A stretch of DNA of 64,000 bases, taken from contig NZ_JAGPYN010000009.1 of the NCBI RefSeq assembly GCF_018069805.1, forward strand, positions 1-64,000. The letters run 5' to 3'. A program made the position numbers and the translations under genes. The stretch's first letter is position 1; every line of letters begins with the position of its first letter. Below the pieces are notes generated by a model that did not search any database, was not told the origin of the DNA, and was given only the letters and a program-made list of their open reading frames with translations. This stretch comes from Pseudoalteromonas ostreae. GTDB lineage: Bacteria > Pseudomonadota > Gammaproteobacteria > Enterobacterales > Alteromonadaceae. Of the stretch, positions 54,801 through 62,600 are shown in pieces.

Positions 54801-56604
54801 GCATATATTGCAGGCGTTCATCAGGGTTTTTAGCATCCATAGCAACGTACGCTCCGCCCGCTTTCAATATACCCAGAATACCGACTAACATATCAATTGA
54901 GCGATTCAGAGATAAGCCTACTAATGTGTCTGGCTTAACGCCTTGCTCTACTAAACAATGCGCTAATTGATTCGCCTTTTGGTTCAGCTCATTATATGTC
55001 AATACTTGCTGTTGTGAGGTAACTGCAATGGCGTCACCATTATGTAATACATGCCGCTCAAATAACTGATGAATACAACTCTCATCTTCAAATGGCTGTT
55101 GCTGATGATTAAACCGATTTAGAATAAGCTCTTCGTCAGATGGCTCTAATAAAGGTAACCTTTGGATTTGTTGTTCTGGTTGGTTAGCGATGCTTTGTAA
55201 CATTACATTAAAACTATCTGCAAGCTGACTAATACTTTCTTCAGTGAAGAGGTCAGTTGCATATACCCAATTAAAGGTAAGCTCCTGCTCCGACTCTTTC
55301 GCTTCTAATGTTATGTCAAATCGAGCATAATTATCGTCTAACATGTCGACTTCAACCTCTAAGCCTGGTAGCGCTAATTCTCCATAATCATTATTTTGCA
55401 ACACTAACATAATTTGAAATATTGGATGAAAGCTAAGGCTTCGCTCTGGCTGCAACTTTTCCACCAACGTATCAAATGGCATTTGTTGTTGAGCAAATGA
55501 TGCGAGCGATTGCTGCTTAGTGTGTATCAATAACTGCTCAAAAGACTGAGGCTCAGAGACATCGGTGCGAAGCACTATATTATTTATAAAACTTCCAATC
55601 ATCGCTTGCTCATCAACGTTATCTCGATTAGCAACGGGTGTCCCAATAACGATATCTGTCTCGCCGCTATAACGTGCGATAAGGCAACTTAACGCTGCAT
55701 TTAATACGCTAAACAAAGTCGTATTATGCTTGCGGGCAAGCTGGTTTAAAGCGACTAATGTTGGCTTCGGTAGCATTCGATCCAGTTGTTTCCCCCGATA
55801 GCTTTGCTGAGGAGGGCGAGGAAAATCAGTTGGTAAACTATGCAGAGCAGGTATACTCGCCAAAAGATCTGTCCAATAAGAGCTTAACTGTTTCAGCGCT
55901 TCCCCTTTTAACCACTCCCTTTGCCAACAAGCGTAATCACTATATTGCAATTCGATACTTGGCAGCGGGTTTTCCTTATTTTGAGTATAAGCTATGTATA
56001 ACTCCATAAGCTCATTGACCATAATACCTTGCGACCACCCATCTGATGCTATGTGATGCATGACGAGAATCAAAACATTTACATCATCATCTAACTTGAT
56101 AAGCTCTCCTCGGATCATAAGATCCTCAGAGAGATCAAATTGTAATCCTAACACCTGTTCAACTTGTCTATCTAACGCATCTTTTTGAGAGTCACGTTCC
56201 ATGTTAGAAAAATCTTTACAGGGCAAAGCAAACTTATATTCTGTTTGAAGGACTTGATACGGCTTTCCATCTTGCGCATGGTATGTGGTTCGTAAAATAT
56301 GATGCCGATTGACTATCGTATTGAAACACCACGTCAACGCATCATGATTTAAGTTACCCTTTAATCGCAAAACAATTGGCATATTGTACTCAACGCTGCC
56401 TTCTTGCATCTGGTCAATGTTCCATAATCGTTGCTGCGTGAAAGACAACGGTATCATGCTACCTTTCTCATGGTGTTTAACCATTTTTGGCACAGCAGAT
56501 TTTTCTTTCAACTTTTTCGCTGCCATTAATGCTTTTAGTTTTGCGCGCTTTTCATCAACTGCAGAACGTTGTTCTACGTTGTAATTATTTTCACCTGAAT
56601 TCAT
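42823..56604 (-). CDS. Nonribosomal peptide synthetase, four modules plus thioesterase
   Basis: This 4593-aa multidomain enzyme adds the last four residues of a peptide and releases it. Order: basic helical N-terminus (EKRAKLKALMAAKKLKEK), then four C-A-T modules, then TE. Carrier serines in GGHS are at residues 1046, 2127, 3215 and 4286; every C domain has HHIASDG. A domains carry TSGSTG, YGPxE and DKIDR/NGKVD. Residues read at the GrsA-PheA pocket positions: module 1 DAWLIGAVC (hydrophobic), module 2 DAEDIGAVT (acidic pocket, basic residue likely), modules 3 and 4 DVWQMIGDD and DIWQMIGDD (unfamiliar). TE shows GHSSGG with Ser 4418, an Asp in LIDSY and His in SGNHN. No epimerisation domain is present. 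ATG 56604 lies 4 bp after the upstream NRPS stop, with GGAGG 9 nt before it. Confidence 0.95.
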   Translation of the reverse strand: MNSGENNYNVEQRSAVDEKRAKLKALMAAKKLKEKSAVPKMVKHHEKGSMIPLSFTQQRLWNIDQMQEGSVEYNMPIVLRLKGNLNHDALTWCFNTIVNRHHILRTTYHAQDGKPYQVLQTEYKFALPCKDFSNMERDSQKDALDRQVEQVLGLQFDLSEDLMIRGELIKLDDDVNVLILVMHHIASDGWSQGIMVNELMELYIAYTQNKENPLPSIELQYSDYACWQREWLKGEALKQLSSYWTDLLASIPALHSLPTDFPRPPQQSYRGKQLDRMLPKPTLVALNQLARKHNTTLFSVLNAALSCLIARYSGETDIVIGTPVANRDNVDEQAMIGSFINNIVLRTDVSEPQSFEQLLIHTKQQSLASFAQQQMPFDTLVEKLQPERSLSFHPIFQIMLVLQNNDYGELALPGLEVEVDMLDDNYARFDITLEAKESEQELTFNWVYATDLFTEESISQLADSFNVMLQSIANQPEQQIQRLPLLEPSDEELILNRFNHQQQPFEDESCIHQLFERHVLHNGDAIAVTSQQQVLTYNELNQKANQLAHCLVEQGVKPDTLVGLSLNRSIDMLVGILGILKAGGAYVAMDAKNPDERLQYMLDNSEVDIVVTQQEFAVRFASQHIIVIDETQTSARLNRFPVTEPKLDIPLTSTNLAYVIYTSGSTGMPKGVMLEHKGAVNLIQNQEPMFSVAAESHVLQFASLGFDAASWEWMMALSNGASLHICSDNMRIDTEALAGFLLEKQITHALLPPSLLAHLDFERDYCFEALIVGGEACEQSLAWKWAEKFPLYNAYGPSESTVCASICKVFPNQTVAIGYPLNNLSLYVLDAERQTLPVGVVGELYVCGVGLARGYLNREDLTAESFFQLELGYQRSERVYKTGDLVRWLPDGRLVFMGRVDDQVKIRGFRIELGEIEATLTKHLEVKDAVVLAHTEEGDTQLIAWVVVDSKKLNGSLTVNELTAHVKQYLPHYMVPSAFALMDSLPLTANGKVDKKALPKPQIIESNEFEAAETKTERALAEIWCDLLKVDSVGKQSNFFILGGHSLMATRLLASLKATWSIELNIKLIFDAQTLQEQASKIDEALEVSDTFAMPPVLRVPDNILAPLSYSQQRLWFIDQMQSGGSEYNMPAAIRLQGRLDVEALERALVRIVDRHEILKTVYLEVDNSERGEGDSQPFQSLLPSTVQFSIHKTNLMALNDEQQIHAISHKGAEQASKYFDLKRDFMIRAELLILSEQEHVLLLTLHHIASDGWSVGLLIDELSKLYTAFASDLPDPLAQQPIQYRDYAHWQRNWLQGEVLQAHLEYWRTQLAGLPQVHSLPLDYQRPAEQRFQGAQLKQFIESGTLERLQTLSKQNNATLFMSLHALFSYLLGLYSAEQDIVMGAPVANRDQPETSSLIGFFVNTVVLRLDLSDNPSFEVLLKRSRETLLSAWEHQQVPFEALVDELQPERSLSHNPLFQIMLSLNNIELKELSLNDVVLSQVEIESHTAQFDLTLDASESETGLELVWEYNTELFKQETITAMMQLFAQLVEVVTTTPKIPLASLELLAESDEHCLQSWVNVEQEGAVEQTLLEMFNEQVNCCAHTTAVVSGGTRLTYAELNAQANQLANLLIQRGVSNGVLVGLCLPRNSNLIVAILAIIKAGGAYLPLDPAYPLARLEHMVSDSGVRLVIAESTNTSSLASKDLEFVLLDDTVIAEQLEMQSSTLATLVTSEAAPNYVIYTSGSTGMPKGVSVSRKASSKHISSINKYYQIQSDDKCLLSASVNFDAAFEQIFVPLTNGAELHVLELQNMSAQAFGLYLDEHKITIADLPLAYLSQYLNYLHSLDKPVNDGKTLELRALKLLIVGGEVIPKALVEDCYHRNVCERFINAYGPTEALVTSTVCTITENDLETLATLPIGQACGDRKLYVVSNELRRVPVGVVGELLIGGDCLADGYLGHESLTKERFFADPFSSKLDDKVYRTGDLVRFRRDGQLEFIGRVDEQVKLRGFRIELGEIETALIRHPQVSQAVVIIRKSRSGLDQLVAYLVTECETALSSVMFKWLSNTLPEHMVPSIYVSLDELPLTASDKIDRRALPEVDLEQLVEFVEPSTETEKQLSLIWQSLLSVTAVGCESNFFALGGHSLLAARLASQIRDMWQIELAIKTIFEAQTLRQLALQIDTMLAMGRNNEAVMPLLAKPKEHNLPLSFAQQRLWFIDQLESDSCEYNMPSAFELVGELDVDALIRAMNVILDRHEVLRTIYVEQGQDVVQVVLTEVSLEIDVIELSSLSDSAQRKKVEEYINQEAETPFNLNRDLMLRAKLLKLTADNGIQQKYVLLVTQHHIASDGWSVELMITELSTLYNAFVNGHANPLSPLQYQYGDYTYSQRLWLQDNELTKQVDYWLNYLQDLPPVHSLPLDKARPSEQNYQGAQFDCRLDRDLSLSVKRLAQENNASLFMLLNAAFSALLNRYSRESDIVIGSPVANREQSALEPIIGFFVNTLVIRTDVDSKQSFVSLLAQSRENVMKALSHQQAPFEAIVERLQPSRSLSYNPLFQIMLSVENNSRNEVDLQGLQVSILEQDECLSQFDLSLNVVESDDEIQFNWEYATALFEHESIVRMARHFTQLLAEIVSKPEAPLCDLSILSSKERTQILNEFNGKSVDYQGDMCIHHRFEQQVSRTPNEIAVVGDDYYLTYMELNTKANKLAHYLREQGVCAGQLVGIYARRSPSFLVAIMAIMKAGGGYVPLDTVNPLERIRYMLSDSSINVLLTEQTLLKELEESVDGKLTQQAWLLDDEPQMLDNYDHNNPTWCNTPDDLAYMIYTSGSTGLPKGALVHHAGAMNHILAEFDVLGFIDEQGELLPRNFLQSAASSSDVSVWQFLAPLMCGGKTVILDDMTNTEKMLKLLQKHQVHLMQAAPVVLQLFVDHLKKLTPSQSALTHLQWMMIIAEAAPVPLINQWFDLYPAIAIMNGYGPSEASDDITEYVIREHLPASLPSIPIGKPLPNLTMYVLDNNLQLQPVGVPGELCVSGVGVGLGYWNNTQRTAQSFVKNPYFELDGSEVHGNRLYRTGDLGRWLPNGNLEFMGRIDNQVKVRGFRVELGEIEANLAKLEHVGECAVIIRKDKLGQNTIAAYLVVKGDNTLTAAQLRNGLSKVLPDYMLPSSFTILDKMPLNAADKIDRKALPEPTIAGQSEYSAPTSKTEIMLATMWSELLQIEQVSTDANFFELGGHSLLAARLVSHIREVCEIDIPVRAVFEAQTLIALSQMIDQATTGNTSRIVVTQEEIIPLSFAQQRMWFIQQADPDGCEYNMPSVYQLNGSVDIDALRQALSCIISRHHVLHTCFVLRDGEPTIERNLSHEFSLPLIDLADYPEDEQSKAVQEWVDKESETAFDLSCDIMLRGVVLRLSETRHILLITMHHIASDGWSENVLLSELAELYTARVDGKESQLDELEIQYGDYAYWQRSWLQDNLQRDLDYWLAHLADLPQIHSLPLDHARPEESSYRAAQFTSILNVDLCSDLKSLAQQNNASLFMALNAVFSALLSRYSGESDIVIGAPIANREQFEVAPLIGCFINTLVLRTDLSSDPCMNELLSQSRELILEAFEHQQLPFEMLVDKLQPARSINYNPLFQVMLSLDNSSEDTVELPGLDIQALDQTFKTAQFDLSLDISESNGGLTLVWDYAVDLFNATTIENMAGHFNQLLSALVKNPNMPLSKISMLTLDEQRNILNEFNGRTVKYLGEPCIHQRFEQQVNAHADNIAVVGDNTSLTYLELNKKANQLAHYLRESGVEKNTLVGIYAKRSPEFLISILAIMKAGGAYLPLDPVNPQERIEYMLLDSELTLLISSQELLSNLSLDDSIKTLEMDNGFAELAKWSDENPVWCNNGDDLAYMIYTSGSTGHPKGALVHHAGALNHIDAEFDVLDFMDENHQLLAKNFLQSAASSSDISVWQFLAPLMCGGKTVILDDMSNMPKLLRLLQSNDVHLMQAAPVVLQLFIDYLETLPESERGLTELQWMMSIGEAAAVPLVNHWLTLYPEIPVMNGYGPSEASDDITEYVIRETLPLSTPSIPIGRPLPNLTMYVLDKGLQLQPIGVPGELCVSGVGVGKGYWRNPERTSHSFVANPYSEYQGVEVHGKTLYKTGDLGRWLPDGTIEYIGRIDSQVKVRGFRVEIGEIEAALAKVEGVCECAVIIRQDKHGNNFLAAYIVDKSKQLDDIYIRRELRQSLPEYMIPASFTLMAEMPLNGADKIDRKALPEPTFTLSEDFVQPCTPTERKLADIWCNLLGLEDVSANANFFNCGGHSILTVKLLTKITQQFNRNLSVRDIFEVDTLASLAQLIDSENEEANANSLLSKLHQGEADSPTVYFIPAAGGLALAYMDIASAANRRFTVMAFDHRGILSDAEPHQSISAMVTDFVSEIRKHQASGPYFIAGHSSGGQVAYEVALELQKQAQSAVSILIDSYIRPINEASLPAQSSSEPTLEEEEEAAAEIVEMFLNRGSKTSNSGKETGTELLERFFEDKALTRRFIAVSKIHETLSEEYRPTGSSSDDVILLYANEENGGIECENRALLTAAAAYSCSVSGNHNSMLLNQGSIDIANHISQLITEVG

Positions 56605-56608
56605 CTGA

Positions 56609-59600
56609 TTATACCTCCACACCTTGTTCTGACAGCATTTCCAAATAGCGATCTAACTCTTCTTCAGATAAATTATCTAAATCAACATCATCACTCAGTG
56701 TTTCTAATTCTTTAGCATTTTCAATCAAAATGGCAATATCTGAAATTGAACTGGCTTCAAAAACAGCTTTAAGAGGGAGCTCTACAGCCCACAACTCTCG
56801 AATCTCATTTATCATCCTTGTCGCGAGTAAAGAGTGCCCACCGATATCAAAGAAATTATCATTACGACCAACTTTTCGACCCTTAAGCAACTGCTCCCAC
56901 ACAGCAGCCAGACCTTTTTCTATGTCTGTGGTCGGCGCTTCATACTCACTCTGATTATTTATATCTGGATCAGGTAATGCATTACGATCTAACTTGCCAT
57001 TTGTAGATAAAGGAAAGCTGTCTAACTGCATAATGATGGCTGGAACCATGTAATGTGGTAAATGCTGGCGCAAGTAATCTTTTAACTCGGTAACACCAAT
57101 TACAGCCTGTGCCTCCTGAGTATCTGTAACGACATAGGCAACGAGTTGATAATCATCTTCATCGCGCAATGCTGACACCACAACAGCATCTTTAACCAAT
57201 TCATGGCGTGTTAACACTGACTCTATCTCACCAGTTTCAATTCGATAACCACGAACTTTTACTTGGAAATCTTTTCGGCCAAGGTACTCTAAACTGCCAT
57301 CGATATCTCGCTTCACGAGATCTCCTGTCAAATACATCTTCGAATCAAAAGCGTCTTGTGGCCATGGATTATCAATAAAAACTTCCTTCGTTTTGTCATG
57401 TAAACCAATATACCCTCGACCTACAACAGGCCCAGAAACAGCCAACTCACCAACCACTCCTATTGGTGCAAGTGCTAAATCAGGTGTTACAACATGCAAG
57501 CGGGCATTAGCAATCGGCTTCCCAATAAGAACACGATCTACAGGTCCACTAATTGGTTGGAATGCAACATCATCAGAACATTCGGCAGGGCCATAAGCGT
57601 TCATTAATGGGATTTCGGGGTACTGTGCAAACCACTGCTTCACCAATACAGGGGTTAACGCCTCACCCGTTGGCAATACCCACTTTAGGCTTGGCAACTC
57701 AACGTTATAATGCAATGCAGCTTTCATCACTGAAGGAACCGGCTCCCAGTGAGTTATTTGGCTAATCCGTAAATGATCCAACAATGCTTGAGGATCCTGC
57801 GTTATTTCATTTGGTACAATGCTGAGCTTTGCACCAATTATTGGTGCTGTTAAGAATTGCCATACAGAAATGTCGAAGCACTGAGAAGCCGTTTGTGCTA
57901 TCACACTCGCTTTTGTCAGCGAAAGAGGAGCAATTTTAGAGAGCATATTATTTACCATACCACGATGCTCTACCATGACCCCTTTTGGTGTACCTGTCGA
58001 ACCAGAGGTAAATAAAATATACGCTAAGTCATTCAAACTAGGGAAGCTTAAGGTTATCTGATCAACGTATTGCAAAGTAGTAAGTTGTGAATAAGAATAT
58101 ACGTTCTCACTTTTCCAATTACGATTTAACCAACGGGACTCCAATGAAAGCTTATCACCCACCAGAATTAACGCAGGGTTACTATCACCTATGATTTGTA
58201 GCCAGCGATTGGACGGTTGTTCGGGATCTAAAGGCAGATAAGCTGCCCCTGATTTTAACACCGCAACCATCATCACTAAATAATCAAGCCCACGGTGGTC
58301 TAACACCCCAACAATATCGCCAACTTGAACACCATGATGGCATAAGTTCTTCGCAATGATTTCAGAAGCATCATTAAGCTCAGCAAACGTTAAGTGTTGG
58401 CCTTTACACGTTGCAACAATTGCATCGGGAGTTTTTGCAACCTGCCTTGCAAATAGTTCAGGCCAGCTAACAGACATAAGAGATGGATCCGATGTGTTAT
58501 TCCAATCAACCAGTGAATGCGCCACCTCCTGCTCGCCTAGGTATTCAAGCATATTAACTTGGCTTTCTGGTCGCTCAACCAGCGTCGATACAATATTGTC
58601 TATATAATTGTGAATACGCTCGGAAAACCCCTCATCAAAACAGCCACTGTCTAAGCTAATACTGGCTTCTAGGCTATTCGTTAGCGGATCTCTGCTATAA
58701 TTGGCGTCAAATAGATAGTTTGTCATCTCAAAATCATCAACCGCTACAACTTGAATTTCATCTCCCATATTTTTATAAACATGAAAATCAATGTAATTGA
58801 ACAAGGAGGCCGAAAACTCCATACCTACAGCATCCTGTATAGCAGAAAGTGGGTATGTGCGATGCTCCATCAAGTCTAACAGCTCGCCATTTAGCTGGCG
58901 TATTAACTCACACCAACTCAACTTGAAATCTTTAACACGTAAAGGTAACGAGTTTAAAAATAATCCTAGTGCGCGTTCACTGCCTTCAACTTCTGGGCGT
59001 CCATTTGCCACAACCGAAGTCGTCACATCTGAATTACCACTAATTAAAGCTAACAATGTTGTATGAACAGCTAACAAAACACTCTTCTCTTGCACATTTA
59101 GCTGATGCGCTAGCGCTTTGATTTTTTCATTATGAGTTGAAGAGAACTTGTAAGTTAAGAGACGCTGCCCTTCCTGCTCTGCAGTTGCCCACCAAGGCAG
59201 CTGAGCATCTTGTAACTTTTCTTTCCAATATTGCTCTGATCCAGCACTTTCAACTGCATTTTGCTCTGCAGCAATAAAGTGACTATAAGATAGCACCGAG
59301 CTTGGCTCAGGCAGTGAGCCGCCATTGCATAGTGTCGAGTAATAATTAAAGAGCGTTGTATTAATATTAGCAACACTCCAACCATCCCATAATGAGTGAT
59401 GGAAAATAATTTGATAATAAAACTCATCATCCTTTAAATGATGCACAACAATCCGCCATAGCGTTGAGTCGAAATCGAACCCTGTAATATTGTCTTGCTC
59501 GGTCCAGCTCGCTATATCTTCCTTCTGCTGCTGGTGATTTAATTCGCGTAAATCTCGATATTCAAACGGTATCGCCAACTCTTCAAATACAAGTAGCAAA

Positions 59601-62600
59601 GGGCGCTCTGTCGTATTACAAAATACAGTGCGGAAAGATTCGTGCTCAGCAACCAACGCCGCAACAGCTTGCTCAAAATACGTTAAATTCCAACGTGCTT
59701 TTAGGTGAAAACCAAATACATCTCTATACATCCCCGTTTCCGTATCAAGCAAGTTATGTACTATCATTCCCTGTTGTAAAGTGGACTGTGGATACGCATC
59801 AACTAGCCGCGCGCGCTGTGGGTGAGAATCAAGCCAATTTTTCTCAGTTGCATTAAGTAATGAGAATGCAGAAACACTTTGAGACTCAATTACCTGCGTT
59901 CGCTTCTCTTCAATCGCACTTGCCAAACTATGAATATTTGGGTATGCAAATAAATCTCTGATTGAGTAGTTAAGGCCCGCTTTTTTACTTGCAGAAACAA
60001 TTGATATTGCACGAATTGAATCCCCACCAATATGGAAAAAGTTATCCGTTATACCCACACTTTCAATCTGCAATCCAGCCTGCCACACATCACACAAAAC
60101 TCGTTCAATTTCGCTCTTAGGTGCAACATAATTATTCTCATCGTGGCCCATAAAAAACGGCTCTGGCAGTGCTTTCTTATCAACTTTACCGTTCGCTGTT
60201 ATTGGTAGCTTCTCTAGCTTTACGAAGGCTGATGGCACCATATGCTCAGGCAATTGAGCACTTAATGCATCACGAACAAAGATGATAGACGACGACTCAT
60301 CATACGAAACATCTTTGGACATAACGAAGTATGCTGCTAATTGCAATGGCTCATTTCTAGCAACCACTACCGCTTCAATCACTTCTGGCAAGCCGAGTAA
60401 ACATGATTCGACTTCACCCAATTCAATTCTGAAACCTCTTATTTTTACCTGCTGATCACATCGCCCAAGATATTCTAATTCTCCATCTGTGCGATAGCGT
60501 GCAAGGTCTCCGGTGCGATATAAGCGCTCACAGGCATTAAATGGGTTTACAATAAAACGTTCATTGGTCAGTGTTTTTCGATTCAAATATCCACGGGTAA
60601 CACCTTTCCCCCCAACATACATTTCTCCTGGGACGCCGACAGGTACTAAGTCTAAGGAGGGTGTTAAAAGATATATTGATAGGTCATTTAAAGGCGCGCC
60701 GATCAAACTCGCATTCCCACGCAACGTTATGTCACTACGATAAATACGACGATATGTAACATGCACTGTCGTCTCTGTAATGCCATACATATTAACCAGC
60801 TCTGGTTTCGCATCACCATGACGCTCAATCCAAGGAACTAATGCATTCAAATTGAGCGCTTCACCTCCAAATATCACACAACGTAATGACAGTGCTTTAC
60901 ACTGCTCCAAATCGACATTAATTAAATGACCGAATGCGGTAGGAGTTTGGTTCAATACCGTTACTTTTTCTGTATCTAACAAGTCATAAAATTCTGGTGT
61001 AGAACGAGCAACCCAATGTGGCACAATCACCAAACGTCCACCAAATGACAATGCTCCCCAGATTTCCCATACCGAAAAATCGAATGCATATGAGTGAAAC
61101 AGCGTCCAAACATCAGTATGATTAAAACGAAAATCGGCGGCATTGGTTTCAAATAAACGACTTATCTGCTGATGCTCAACCATTACACCTTTGGGTTTTC
61201 CTGTAGAACCGGAGGTATAGATAACATAAGCCAAATTATTTAAGGTTGTGCTATTTTGTGGATTCGTATCCGGATAAGTTAACAACCGCTGCTGGTCATC
61301 AATATGTAAAATAAGCTGCTGCTCCAAAGGCAGCTTTGATTCTAAGTGAGACTGACACAAAATAATGTTTACACCTGAATCCTCTAGCATATGAGTAAGT
61401 CGATTTTCAGGGTAAGCTGGATCTAACGGTAAGTAGGCTCCACCTGCTTTTAAAATGGCAAGTATACCCACAATCATTTCTGCTGAGCGTTCAACACAAA
61501 GCCCAACTAACATATCTGCACCTACACCTTGTGAGATTAAATAATGTGCCAGTCGGTTTGCCCGCTTATTTAGTTGATCATAACTAATAGCTTCACTTTC
61601 AATCGTTAGCGCTATTGCGTCAGGGCGCTCATTCGCCTGACTTTCAAAGCGTTCATGAATGCAGTGTGTGCTCACAGAGCTTTGCACGCTGCCATTCCAT
61701 TTATCTAGTAATGTCTGGCGTTCACATTCGTTGATTAAAGGTATGTCGCTTATCTTTAGATTTGGTTCAGAAATAACACTTTCTAGTAGTCGATTAAATT
61801 GCACCGACATAGCTTCAATACTGCGTTTTTCAAAAAGATCTGTTGCCCAAGTCCAATTGAACTGTAAGTAATCGCCATTCTGTTGTGCTTCAAGGCTTAA
61901 ATCAAATTGAGAGCGAACGTTCTCAATAGGCATTTCAGTTAAGCAGGCTTCAGGTAGATTGATCTCACTTTGCTCATTATTCTGCAATGCCAGCATTACT
62001 TGGAATAATGGGTTATAACTCAAGCTACGTGTTGGTTGAAGCGCCTCTACAATCGCGTCAAAAGGGAGCTGACTATGGCTAAAAGCATTCAGTGCACATT
62101 CTTTAGAACGACTTAGCAACTCACTAAAAGAAGGATCGCCAGAAAGATCTGAGCGCATCAGTACAGTATTAACAAAGAAGCCAACCAACGGCGCTACTTG
62201 CGTCTGATCACGATTTGCTGTGGGCGTGCCAACAACAATATCTTCCTCGTTGCTGTAGCGACTCAATAAGCTTGCCAGCGCCGCATTTAACAACATAAAT
62301 AGTGTAACGTTATTGTTTTTTGCAAATTGCTGCACCGCTAAGCTTGTCGATGCTGACAAAGTAGCTGATAGCATTTCACCGTTGTGGCTCTGTACCGCTG
62401 GGCGAGGTTTATCCAAAGGTATAGTATGCACTGGTGGAAGCCCTTGTAGCTCTTTCTTCCAGAAACTTAGCTCCGATTGTAAGCGTTCGCTTACCAACCA
62501 AGCTCGTTGCCAATGTGCATAGTCCGAATATTGAATTTCTAACTGTGTTAATGGATCATTTTGATCTTTGATAAACGCTGTATATAATGCTGACAACTCA

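Noticed and set aside
58530..59800. Epimerisation domain after the threonine module
   Set aside because: The motif is HHSLWDGWS with a full condensation-domain length followed directly by an A domain; E-domain hallmarks are absent.
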